Shown here one piece after another: positions 34,012-42,234 of a DNA stretch of 64,000 nt; position 1 is the first letter of the stretch; the number at the start of each line of letters is the position of its first letter. Origin of the DNA: Taibaiella lutea (GTDB taxonomy: Bacteria > Bacteroidota > Bacteroidia > Chitinophagales > Chitinophagaceae); NCBI RefSeq assembly GCF_008629695.1, contig NZ_VWSH01000001.1, positions 1,143,990 to 1,207,989 of the forward strand, read 5' to 3'. Under the pieces are notes generated by a model that was given only the letters and a program-made list of their open reading frames with translations, had not been told where the DNA came from and did no database searches. Both the position numbers and the translations under genes were made by a program.

Positions 34012-34521
34012 TTATTCCTGTTTCTGAGTCAGAAAAATAGATTTAAAATCCTTCCTTTTCAAAATACAGATTATAAGTACTGTCACAACTACAATCGAAT
34101 GATTAATATTCGAAATATTGCAATCGCCATTATAAATAGAGCCTGAATATTCAGGCCAATGCCATGGAAATATTTTTGGCAGGACAGGAATATTCAGATT
34201 CAGGTATTTGTTTAATATACCGAAAGAAAGGTCAATTAAGTCAGGGAAAATGTTGCCGGCAAAGGACGCTGCTACTATCAGTTTGTATTTTCCCTTTGCT
34301 GACAAAATTGCGACTACCATCAATAATAAACTAACAATTGCATCTGTTTGTGAAGGAATGGGATAACAGTGTGGGAAATAATCAAGTATTCCGTGAAAAA
34401 TAATTCCAGTCAGAAATACGAAGCAACTATTTTTAAAAACAATGTTTTTTATTGGCTTTGAAGTATCTGTAAATGCAACAGTAAGACCTATTGCCGTTAT
34501 GGAATGAAAAAGGACGTTCAT
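34012..34521 (-). CDS. Membrane-bound metal-dependent hydrolase-like protein (DUF457/YdjM type)
   Basis: A 169-residue integral membrane protein with four or so hydrophobic helices. Conserved-looking polar residues within them fit the DUF457/YdjM pattern: MNVLFHSITAIG, FHGILDYFPHCYP, NIFPDLIDLSFG and NHSIVVVTVL. The family is annotated as membrane-bound metal hydrolases by motif; substrates are unknown. It lies between the island and murA. Confidence 0.6.
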   Translation of the reverse strand: MNVLFHSITAIGLTVAFTDTSKPIKNIVFKNSCFVFLTGIIFHGILDYFPHCYPIPSQTDAIVSLLLMVVAILSAKGKYKLIVAASFAGNIFPDLIDLSFGILNKYLNLNIPVLPKIFPWHWPEYSGSIYNGDCNISNINHSIVVVTVLIICILKRKDFKSIFLTQKQE

Positions 34522-34536
34522 ATTTCCAATTTGAAA

Positions 34537-34567
34537 GCTTTGTCAACTTTTTAAAAGTTGACAAAGC
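34537..34567. terminator. Palindromic terminator downstream of murA
   Basis: Perfect 15-bp arms GCTTTGTCAACTTTT / AAAAGTTGACAAAGC with one base between. It lies between murA and the DUF457-like gene; the flanking T-run is weak. Confidence 0.6.
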
Positions 34568-34592
34568 AAATATTCCAAGAATTCAAAATTGA

Positions 34593-35900
34593 TTATGCCA
34601 TTCTGCGAATATCGGCGCCTAATGCATTCAGGCGTGTATCAATATTCTGATAACCTCTGTCAATCTGGTCAATGTTTTCGATGATACTTTTGCCTTCGGC
34701 AGATAATGCTGCAATCAATAATGCTACGCCCGCCCTGATATCAGGAGAAGACATTCTGATACCTCTTAAATTTGACTGGCGATTCAAGCCCATAACTACA
34801 GCGCGATGCGGATCGCAAAGCACAATCTGAGCGCCCATTTCAATCAATTTATCAACGAAGAACAAACGGCTTTCAAACATTTTCTGATGAATAAGCACAT
34901 TGCCTTTTGCCTGTGTCGCCATCACCAGCATTACACTCAACAAATCCGGTGAAACGCCTGGCCAGGGATGATCATAAACCGTAAGTATAGAACCATCTAT
35001 AAAATTCTGAATCCTGTAATGGTCCTGCTGCGGAATAAAAATATCATTGCCTTGTACTTCCAGTTGAATTCCGAAACGCATGAAAGTATCTAGCATCAAA
35101 CCCAAATCATTTACATCCGCATCTGTAATGGTAATCTCACTTTGAGTCATAGCTGCCAATGCAATGAAAGAACCTGTTTCAATCATATCGGCCAGTAACC
35201 TGTGCTCACAGCCATGCAAAGATTCAACACCTTCAATCTCCAATAAATTGGAACCAATGCCTTTAATTTTAGCGCCCATGTTATTCAACATCTTACAAAG
35301 CTGCTGAACATATGGTTCGCATGCTGCATTGTAAATTGTCGTATTGCCATCAGCCAGAACGGCTGCCATTACCATATTTGCAGTACCTGTTACCGAAGGT
35401 TCTTCCAATAATAAATAAGTTCCCTTCAATTTATCGGCAGTAAGTATAAATTCTTTGCCTTCATGATCATAATCAAATTTTACACCCATTTTTTCGAAGC
35501 CACGAATATGTGTATCCAGCCTTCTCCTGCCAATTTTATCGCCGCCGGGCTGCGGTAAATAAGTTTTGCCATAACGCGCAATTAATGGTCCTGCAAGCAT
35601 TACAGCGCCTCTTAGTTTGCCCGATTTCGCTTTATATTCTTTCGATTGTAAAAAATCTACATTCACATATTTTGCTTGAAAAACACAGGTATCTCTTTGC
35701 GGACGCTCTACTTCAACACCTAAATCTCCAATCAGCTCGATAAGCATATTGACATCCAGAATATCGGGAATATTTGTAATCGTAACTTTTTCCTTGGTAA
35801 GCAAAACAGCGCACAGTATCTGCAAGGCTTCATTCTTGGCGCCCTGTGGCTGAATAGAGCCATGTAATTGTTTACCTCCGCGTATTTCAAAAGTGCTCAT
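34593..35900 (-). CDS. murA: UDP-N-acetylglucosamine 1-carboxyvinyltransferase, fosfomycin-insensitive type
   Basis: MurA, the first committed step of peptidoglycan synthesis: PEP plus UDP-GlcNAc gives enolpyruvyl-UDP-GlcNAc. At 435 residues it is full length (RGGKQLHGSIQPQGAKNEAL; LRGAVMLAGPLIARYG; DIRAGVALLIAALSAEGKS). In the catalytic loop, most bacteria have PGGC, the Cys (115 in E. coli numbering) that fosfomycin alkylates. Here it reads PQPGGDKIGRRRLDTH, with a GAT codon at 35538-35540 (minus strand). The Cys-to-Asp form is active but not modified by fosfomycin in other bacteria, so intrinsic resistance is expected. It lies downstream of map with a terminator between. Confidence 0.95.
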   Translation of the reverse strand: MSTFEIRGGKQLHGSIQPQGAKNEALQILCAVLLTKEKVTITNIPDILDVNMLIELIGDLGVEVERPQRDTCVFQAKYVNVDFLQSKEYKAKSGKLRGAVMLAGPLIARYGKTYLPQPGGDKIGRRRLDTHIRGFEKMGVKFDYDHEGKEFILTADKLKGTYLLLEEPSVTGTANMVMAAVLADGNTTIYNAACEPYVQQLCKMLNNMGAKIKGIGSNLLEIEGVESLHGCEHRLLADMIETGSFIALAAMTQSEITITDADVNDLGLMLDTFMRFGIQLEVQGNDIFIPQQDHYRIQNFIDGSILTVYDHPWPGVSPDLLSVMLVMATQAKGNVLIHQKMFESRLFFVDKLIEMGAQIVLCDPHRAVVMGLNRQSNLRGIRMSSPDIRAGVALLIAALSAEGKSIIENIDQIDRGYQNIDTRLNALGADIRRMA

Positions 35901-35959
35901 CGTATGTTATGATTGTTTTGTTCCTGAAAAGATTCTAAAATTAATGGTTTAAAAAAACA

Positions 35960-35992
35960 AAAAGTTGTCAAATTTTAAATCTGACAACTTTT
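35960..35992 (-). terminator. Terminator between map and murA
   Basis: Stem AAAAGTTGTCA / TGACAACTTTT with an 11-nt loop and a T-rich tail on the minus strand. Confidence 0.8.
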
Positions 35993-36012
35993 GCTCTGAA
36001 AATCTCAATGAT

Positions 36013-36831
36013 CTATAAAGTATAATAACTCGAATTCAAATTCGTATTTGCTTTCTCTGCTTTCTCAATTGGTGTATAATCAGACAAAATATCGGCTTTG
36101 CCCTTTCTTACACAAACATCATGCTCAAAATGAACAGATGGCAAGCCGTCTTCCGTAACGATTGTCCATCCGTCGTCGGCAGTATAAATATGACGGGTTC
36201 CTAAGTTAATCATAGGTTCTACAGCCAATACCTGATTTTCCTGCAAACGTTTGCCTGAACCTCGTTTGCCATAATTAGGTACTTGCGGGTCCTCATGCAT
36301 TTCACGGCCAACGCCATGACCTACTAATTCGCGCACCACGCCATAACCATGTTTTTTATTCGTATGATTTTCAATGGCAAAAGCAATATCGCCCGTTCTG
36401 TTGCCTGTAATGGCTTGTTGACAACCTAAATAAACAGACTCTTTGGTTACACGAATCAAGTCCAGCACTTTCTGGTCCACATCGCCAATTGCAAAAGTAT
36501 AAGCGTGGTCTCCATGAAAACCATTTTTATAAAATCCACAATCCACAGAAACAATATCGCCGTCTTTCAATTCATATTCACTTGGAAAACCGTGTACCAC
36601 CACTTCATTTACAGAAATGCAAAGTGAGTATGGAAAAGGGTTGGAAGGATGTCCGTAATTCTTAAAAGAAGGCACGCCACCATTATCGCGGATAAATGTC
36701 TCTGCTAATTTATCCAGTTCAATTGTTTTAATCCCCGGCCTGATAATCTTGGCAACTTCGGTTAATGTTGCGCCCACCATCAGGCAACTGTGTCTTTGGA
36801 TTTCTACTTCCTCGTTTGTTTTGTAATTCAA
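36013..36831 (-). CDS. map: Type I methionine aminopeptidase
   Basis: Removes the initiator Met from new proteins. The 272-residue length is normal. The five metal ligands are visible in order: Asp in GDIVSVDCGFY, Asp in KNGFHGDHAYTF, His in LVGHGVGREMHEDP, Glu in AVEPMINLG and Glu in TVHFEHDV-like VHFEHDVCV. NEVVVHGFPS supplies the substrate-pocket His. It begins 15 bp after the CNNM/CorC-type gene, so they are probably co-transcribed. Confidence 0.95.
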   Translation of the reverse strand: MNYKTNEEVEIQRHSCLMVGATLTEVAKIIRPGIKTIELDKLAETFIRDNGGVPSFKNYGHPSNPFPYSLCISVNEVVVHGFPSEYELKDGDIVSVDCGFYKNGFHGDHAYTFAIGDVDQKVLDLIRVTKESVYLGCQQAITGNRTGDIAFAIENHTNKKHGYGVVRELVGHGVGREMHEDPQVPNYGKRGSGKRLQENQVLAVEPMINLGTRHIYTADDGWTIVTEDGLPSVHFEHDVCVRKGKADILSDYTPIEKAEKANTNLNSSYYTL

Positions 36832-36846
36832 TTTAATACTCTGATT

Positions 36847-38187
36847 TTAGTTTTCAATAAACGCATCTTTCACTTTCAGTTGAACCGTTTCTACTGAATT
36901 ACGGTACATCTTGACGATTACAGCATCATACTTATCAATGTCAATCAAACCGCCTTCTGTCAATTCTTTATCCTGATTCAGTTCGGTTATCAATCCCGCC
37001 AGTGTTTCATAATGTTCGCCTTCAGCCAGTCGGAACGGAATATATTTATTAATATCGGAAAGCGTATAATGCGCATTTACCAGATAAGTATGCTCGCTTG
37101 TTTTTTCCACGATAGGCTTTTCGTTATCGTATTCATCCTGAATCTCACCCACCAGTTCTTCGAGAATATCTTCCATGGTTACAATTCCCGTCAGCTCACC
37201 AATCTCATTAGTAACCACCGCCATCTGAATATGTTTCTGTTGAAATTCCTTCAGTACATTTTTAATTTTTGAGCCTTCCGAAATGAAAGTTGCTTTACGA
37301 AGCAAAGGCTCGATACTTTTATCTTCCGGACGGCTGAACAGATGGCGTATCATATCTTTCGTGTACAAAACACCCTTGATATTATCCATCGTTTCCTCGT
37401 AAACCGGATAACGGCTGTAACCTTCCTGAATTGCATAATCAATAGCTTCTTTCATGTTCATCGTTATTTCGATGGCTGAAATATTTTTACGCAAGGTCTG
37501 AATATTGCTTACTCTGCGATCGTCAAATTCAAAAACATTCTGAATAAGAGCACGTTCTGTTTCTTCAATTGCGCCACCTTCATGACTTTCAGTAATAATA
37601 ACTTTTAATTCTTCTTCCGAATGGATTTCGCTGCCGTGAATAGGCTTGATACCGAAAATGCGTAAAATGAAATTTGCTAAACCATTCAATATCCAGATTG
37701 CAGGACGACCTACAAAGTAAAACACTTTAAGAGGCAAGGAAACAAAAAAAGTAGTTTTGGTTGGATAGCGTATAGCCAGTGATTTAGGCGCCAGCTCACC
37801 AAAAACAATATGCAAAATAGTAATAACACAGAAAGCAATAGGCATGGACCAACTATGCGCAGTAGCTTCTGAAATCGGAAGATTCAAAGCGCTGAATGTT
37901 CTGAGAATCAAATGTGTCATAACTTCCTCGCCTACCCAACCTAAACCAAGACTGGCAAGGGTTATACCTAACTGGGTGGCAGCAAGATATGCATCCAGAT
38001 TGCTAAGAATAGACTTCGCAGCTGCGGATATACTTTTATTAAGGCCGGTTTTTACTTCAATTTGAGAGGATCGTACTTTGACGATAGCGAATTCTGCTGC
38101 AACAAAAAATCCGTTCAACAGAACTAAGAAAAAGGTAAAGAAGAGTTTAATTATCGAGACAGGGTCTCCTCCGGGGTCTGTAGGCAT
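36847..38187 (-). CDS. CNNM/CorC-type membrane protein (DUF21-CBS-CorC_HlyC)
   Basis: A 446-residue hemolysin-C-like protein. The DUF21 membrane domain (about residues 8-200) begins IIKLFFTFFLVLLNGFFVAA and has the family LDAYLAATQLGITLASLGLG segment. A CBS pair lies at about 210-345 (MDNIKGVLYTKDMIRHLFSR, then AVVTNEIGELTGIVTMEDIL). A CorC_HlyC domain closes it (about 360-440). Family members are linked to Mg2+ efflux or homeostasis. The direction of transport here is unproven. Confidence 0.88.
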   Translation of the reverse strand: MPTDPGGDPVSIIKLFFTFFLVLLNGFFVAAEFAIVKVRSSQIEVKTGLNKSISAAAKSILSNLDAYLAATQLGITLASLGLGWVGEEVMTHLILRTFSALNLPISEATAHSWSMPIAFCVITILHIVFGELAPKSLAIRYPTKTTFFVSLPLKVFYFVGRPAIWILNGLANFILRIFGIKPIHGSEIHSEEELKVIITESHEGGAIEETERALIQNVFEFDDRRVSNIQTLRKNISAIEITMNMKEAIDYAIQEGYSRYPVYEETMDNIKGVLYTKDMIRHLFSRPEDKSIEPLLRKATFISEGSKIKNVLKEFQQKHIQMAVVTNEIGELTGIVTMEDILEELVGEIQDEYDNEKPIVEKTSEHTYLVNAHYTLSDINKYIPFRLAEGEHYETLAGLITELNQDKELTEGGLIDIDKYDAVIVKMYRNSVETVQLKVKDAFIEN

Positions 38188-38354
38188 TGTTGTTTAAAAT
38201 TAGTAAAAAAATAGCCTCAAGTATTTGTTTTTGAGAGGCTTATTTGAAACAATTGATGGACACAAAATCCAAAAATTGTTTTTACATTTTGTACAAAAAT
38301 AAGAATATTTGCGAAAGTATATAAAGTATCTGTCTTTTAAATCCTAAAAATAAC

Positions 38355-38384
38355 AAAAGCCATCCCCTGATAAGGATGGCTTTT
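38355..38384 (-). terminator. Terminator of the DUF2723 gene
   Basis: Stem AAAAGCCATCC / GGATGGCTTTT with an 8-nt loop and a T-run on the minus strand, 21 bp past the stop at 38406. Confidence 0.82.
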
Positions 38385-38405
38385 GCTTATGATTCAGCAT
38401 GAAAT

Positions 38406-41400
38406 TTATTGTCCCTGATTTGAAGGAATGCCTGCAGAAAGAGCTATCATTTGCTGTTTCCAAGCATCACTCGATTGCTTGTCTCCAAACTCGGCTGCAC
38501 TATTGACAAGGTAGTTCAATACACCCAGATTCTGCTGTACAATATATAAATCGCCGTTGCCGGTTCTATCGCCTAAAGAACGGTAGAACTTCACTTCATC
38601 ATTTATATTCTTAACCATTTTCTCTGCAATCTTATGACCCTTGTCTACTGCTCCCGCACGATAATAAGCATCTACTATCATCATAATACTTCTGTCATAA
38701 AGCAATACATCCCACGGCATGGAAGTTTCTGAAACCATACTCATATAACGATCCAATACTTTAACGGCATCTTCTTTCCTGTTGGAACCGATAAGGTTCA
38801 ATGCCAGCTCAGCTGCATTCTGACGATACACAAGGAACAACAATCTGTTCTTCTCATCATAATAAACATCCTTACCGCTTGCTTTACCCATAGTAAAGGT
38901 TTTGGTAAACAGATTGATGTTTTTATCAAGATTGGTGTATGGAGACAGACCTGGAATAACCTGCTGTTTAATCATCGGAACTAATTTACGCAATGGTCCT
39001 TCTGATTGGAAATAAGCATCCAGACCAAGGTTCGGCGCTCCGTCCGTCATATAAATAGGACGTGTCCAACCTGTTTTTGCCTGGCCTGCAATGATATTCA
39101 TCAAAGCCATGTCGCCTCTTGTAGCATTGCCGCCTTTGAACTGCCAGGACATTTCGCCCGGGATATTAGCAGTGTCGGCAATATCCACCAAACCGCTTTT
39201 TACTAAAGCTGACTTATCCAGTTTTACATAGAAATTTTTAGTAGGCAAATAATTGGTTTTGTCGCCGCTTTGCGTTGACAACTGATTTGCATCCGAAGTA
39301 AAGAAGGCAATTACCTCTTCCAGGCTGAAATATTTGTTCTTCGGAATACGCGGATCTTCATAATAAGGAATGTAATTCAGCTTATCACCACGATAATCTT
39401 CCGGTTTCCAGATAGTAGGCAATGCATCTGCATCATTAATTTTAAAAGTCAATTGCTCATTCTGCCAGTCGGTGCCTAACAAATTATAGTTTATAATACG
39501 TATATCGGTACGTATGCCTTCAATTTCCTGCAGGTACCACAGCGGATAAGTGTCATTATCACCGTAAGTAATCAAAATGGCATTTTTGTCACAACTCATC
39601 AACATGTTATAGGCATGATCATGGGCAATGGTTTTTTGAGAACGGTCGTGATCATCCCATTCTTTGGCAGCCATCAATACCGGTACTGCAAGAATACAAA
39701 TCAAAGAAGCAGCGATTGCGGGCATATTGCCTTTCAGCACTTTCTGGAACCAATCGGCAACCATTAATACACCTAAACCAATCCATACCGCAAACGCATA
39801 AGTAGAACCTGCATAAGCATAATCACGTTCACGAGGCTGTAACGGTGTATTATTCAGATACAAAACAATAGCTGTTCCTGTAAAGAAGAATAATAAACCC
39901 ACAATAATACCATCATTCCTGTCTCTGTTGAATTGGAAAACCAATCCGAGGAAACCCAGAATTAACGGCAGGAAATACAATTCATTTCTTGCTTTGTTAT
40001 GCTTGTAAGAGTCCGGCATCAGGTTTACATCTCCCTTGCCAAAGAACTTATCTATCGGTCCGACACCCGAAAGCCAGTTACCATTGTGCGATTCACCCTG
40101 ACCTTCCATATCATTCTGACGACCCACATAATTCCACATTACATAGCGCCAGTACATCCAGTTCATCTGATAGCCGCAAAAGAAAGAAAAGTTATCCGAA
40201 GAACTTGGTCTTTCGCCTTCTTCCAGACCTAAATAACTACGATAAAATTGTTTATGTCCGGGGTCATTAAAATCCCAGACACGAGGAAATATCCTTGTTT
40301 CATCATAGGAATACTCGGGTTTATGATCTACTAACTGGTAAGATTTATTACCATCCTTATCCGTTACTGCGGCATAAATAGCACGTCCTTCATCTACCTT
40401 ATTTACCTGCGAAGTAAAATCAGGGCCGGAAACAAGGGGTTGTTGTCCATACTGATCACGTTGCAAATAAGGAATCAAAGTCATTACATTATCCGGATTA
40501 CCCATATCAATAGCTACATCCGCTTTCGAGCGGATAATGATGGCGATATAACTTGAATAACCGATAATGATGAATACAACGCATAAGGAACATAGATGCA
40601 GTAAATATCTGTTTGATTTCTTTGCCCACCTGATAAGCAATGCCAATCCCACACAAGCCAGGATAAGAAAGAAAACAGCACCGGAGTTGAATGGCATGTG
40701 GAATGAATTGACGAAAAGCAATTCAAACCAGGAAGCAAAAATGGGCAGATACTGGATTACGCCAAATTGTACAAAACCCAATACTACACATCCGGCCAGA
40801 AACGCAATAATGCCGCCTTGTAAGGTAACATTGTAGCGTTTGAAATAATAAACCATTACAATAGCCGGAATGGTCAATAAGTTCAACAAATGGACGCCGA
40901 TAGAAAGCCCCATCAGATAAAAAATCAATATAAGCCAACGATCGGCATGCGGTTCATCGGCAACATGTTCCCATTTAAGGATAGCCCAGAATACGATGGC
41001 CGTAAAGAAAGAAGATGTTGCATAAACCTCGCCTTCTACCGCCGAGAACCAGAAAGTATCGGAGAAAGTATAAGCTAAAGCGCCTACAATCCCGGCACTC
41101 ATTATAGCTATAAGGTTGCTCTGTGTAACTTCTTCACCTGCTTTTACCAGTAGCTTTTTGGCAAAGTGCGTAATGGTCCAGAACAGGAACAAAATGGTAA
41201 AACCACTCATTAAGGCACTCATGGAGTTGATAAAAATGGCAACTTTATCAGGGCTCGGTGCAACTACGCCAAAAAGGCGACCCAACATCATAAATAAAGG
41301 CGCACCCGGAGAGTGTCCTACTTCTAATTTGAAGGCAGTTGATAAAAATTCACCGCAATCCCAAAGACTGGCTGTAGCCTCCATGGTAAGCAGATAGGTT

Positions 41401-41459
41401 GCATAGGCAATGGCAAATACTATCCAGCCCGTAATGTTGTTGACTTTCCTGAAATTCAT
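38406..41459 (-). CDS. DUF2723 family membrane protein (GT-C-like)
   Basis: A 1017-residue integral membrane protein. The start MNFRKVNNITGWIVFAIAYA is taken because an excellent promoter lies just upstream and the longer frame starts inside it. The DUF2723 motif is clear: SLWDCGEFLSTAFKLEVGHS, then PGAPLFMMLGRLF. About a dozen membrane helices are followed by a soluble C-terminal half (from about residue 640: CDKNAILITYGDNDTYPLWY). The fold resembles GT-C glycosyltransferases, and in T9SS-bearing species such proteins are suspected in surface glycosylation, but the role is not established. Confidence 0.85.
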   Translation of the reverse strand: MNFRKVNNITGWIVFAIAYATYLLTMEATASLWDCGEFLSTAFKLEVGHSPGAPLFMMLGRLFGVVAPSPDKVAIFINSMSALMSGFTILFLFWTITHFAKKLLVKAGEEVTQSNLIAIMSAGIVGALAYTFSDTFWFSAVEGEVYATSSFFTAIVFWAILKWEHVADEPHADRWLILIFYLMGLSIGVHLLNLLTIPAIVMVYYFKRYNVTLQGGIIAFLAGCVVLGFVQFGVIQYLPIFASWFELLFVNSFHMPFNSGAVFFLILACVGLALLIRWAKKSNRYLLHLCSLCVVFIIIGYSSYIAIIIRSKADVAIDMGNPDNVMTLIPYLQRDQYGQQPLVSGPDFTSQVNKVDEGRAIYAAVTDKDGNKSYQLVDHKPEYSYDETRIFPRVWDFNDPGHKQFYRSYLGLEEGERPSSSDNFSFFCGYQMNWMYWRYVMWNYVGRQNDMEGQGESHNGNWLSGVGPIDKFFGKGDVNLMPDSYKHNKARNELYFLPLILGFLGLVFQFNRDRNDGIIVGLLFFFTGTAIVLYLNNTPLQPRERDYAYAGSTYAFAVWIGLGVLMVADWFQKVLKGNMPAIAASLICILAVPVLMAAKEWDDHDRSQKTIAHDHAYNMLMSCDKNAILITYGDNDTYPLWYLQEIEGIRTDIRIINYNLLGTDWQNEQLTFKINDADALPTIWKPEDYRGDKLNYIPYYEDPRIPKNKYFSLEEVIAFFTSDANQLSTQSGDKTNYLPTKNFYVKLDKSALVKSGLVDIADTANIPGEMSWQFKGGNATRGDMALMNIIAGQAKTGWTRPIYMTDGAPNLGLDAYFQSEGPLRKLVPMIKQQVIPGLSPYTNLDKNINLFTKTFTMGKASGKDVYYDEKNRLLFLVYRQNAAELALNLIGSNRKEDAVKVLDRYMSMVSETSMPWDVLLYDRSIMMIVDAYYRAGAVDKGHKIAEKMVKNINDEVKFYRSLGDRTGNGDLYIVQQNLGVLNYLVNSAAEFGDKQSSDAWKQQMIALSAGIPSNQGQ

Positions 41460-41489
41460 GAGCAAGGAAAAAAATTTATTTAAGCGGGA

Positions 41490-41519
41490 CAAAAATAACA
41501 AATTAGATGAAAGCGCAAA
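41490..41519 (-). promoter_or_regulatory. Complete promoter (TTTG-N18-TATTTTTG) of the DUF2723 gene
   Basis: On the minus strand, TTTG at 41516-41519, an 18-bp spacer and TATTTTTG at 41490-41497, 30 bp before the start codon. Confidence 0.75.
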
Positions 41520-41549
41520 GGGTAATAACAAAGGGTTTTCGAAAGTTTA

Positions 41550-41557
41550 TACCTTTG
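41550..41557 (+). promoter_or_regulatory. -7 box (TACCTTTG) of the DinB-like gene
   Basis: TANNTTTG match 22 bp before the start at 41580, divergent to the DUF2723 promoter. Confidence 0.6.
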
Positions 41558-41579
41558 AAAAAATAAAATCACCTCGTTT

Positions 41580-42083
41580 ATGCATATTTCGGAAGAAGAA
41601 TACGCACCTTTTTATAATGGCTATGTTAAAAATGTAAATGACAATGTGCTGGAAACATTAAGGCAACAATCAGATAATTTTCCTGATTTCATCAGAAGCA
41701 TAAATGAAAATCTGGCAACCCATGCTTATGGGGAAGGCAAATGGACTGTAGCCGAAGTAATAGGTCATATATTGGATACAGAAAGGGTTATGGCATACCG
41801 CGCTTTATGTTTTGCAAGAGACAGGCATATTGCGCAGCCCGGCTTTGATGAAAACTTATTTGCAGATGCCGCCAATTACAAAGAAAGGACACTTGCTTCT
41901 CTGGCAGAGGAATTTCAATTATTAAGAAAGAGCAATATGATACTGTTTGAGTCTTTTACGGAAGATGCATTACTAAACAGAGGTATTGCAAACGGAAAAG
42001 CAATCAGCGTCAGGGCTTTGCTTTATGTTATTGCCGGCCACCTGATACACCATTGCAATATGCTGAAAGAAAGATATTTGTAA
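41580..42083 (+). CDS. DinB-family protein
   Basis: A 167-residue four-helix-bundle protein of the DinB/YfiT group. The metal-ligand His pattern is visible: EGKWTVAEVIGHILDTERVM (first His), and VIAGHLIHHCNMLKERY (the pair near the C-terminus). Members include thiol transferases; the substrate is not known. It diverges from the DUF2723 gene, and both have clear promoters in the 41460-41579 interval. Confidence 0.85.
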   Translation: MHISEEEYAPFYNGYVKNVNDNVLETLRQQSDNFPDFIRSINENLATHAYGEGKWTVAEVIGHILDTERVMAYRALCFARDRHIAQPGFDENLFADAANYKERTLASLAEEFQLLRKSNMILFESFTEDALLNRGIANGKAISVRALLYVIAGHLIHHCNMLKERYL

Positions 42084-42169
42084 ATAGCAACAACAACGGG
42101 AAGCCGACAAGTATAATTCCAATAAATATTTGTTTCACCATTTAAAGGTGGAACAATATTTCCGGTAAA

Positions 42170-42194
42170 AATTGTCATTTATAACATGACAATT
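42170..42194. promoter_or_regulatory. Palindrome upstream of the feoB promoter
   Basis: Perfect AATTGTCAT / ATGACAATT with a 7-bp spacer, ending about 22 bp before the -7 box. Candidate operator for an iron-responsive regulator; it does not match a Fur or DtxR consensus that I can name with confidence. Confidence 0.5.
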
Positions 42195-42215
42195 CCATCA
42201 GCTATTCAAATTTAT

Positions 42216-42223
42216 TAACTTTG
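42216..42223 (+). promoter_or_regulatory. -7 box (TAACTTTG) of feoB
   Basis: TANNTTTG match 11 bp before the start codon, implying a very short leader. Confidence 0.6.
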
Positions 42224-42234
42224 CCGGCCAATTC

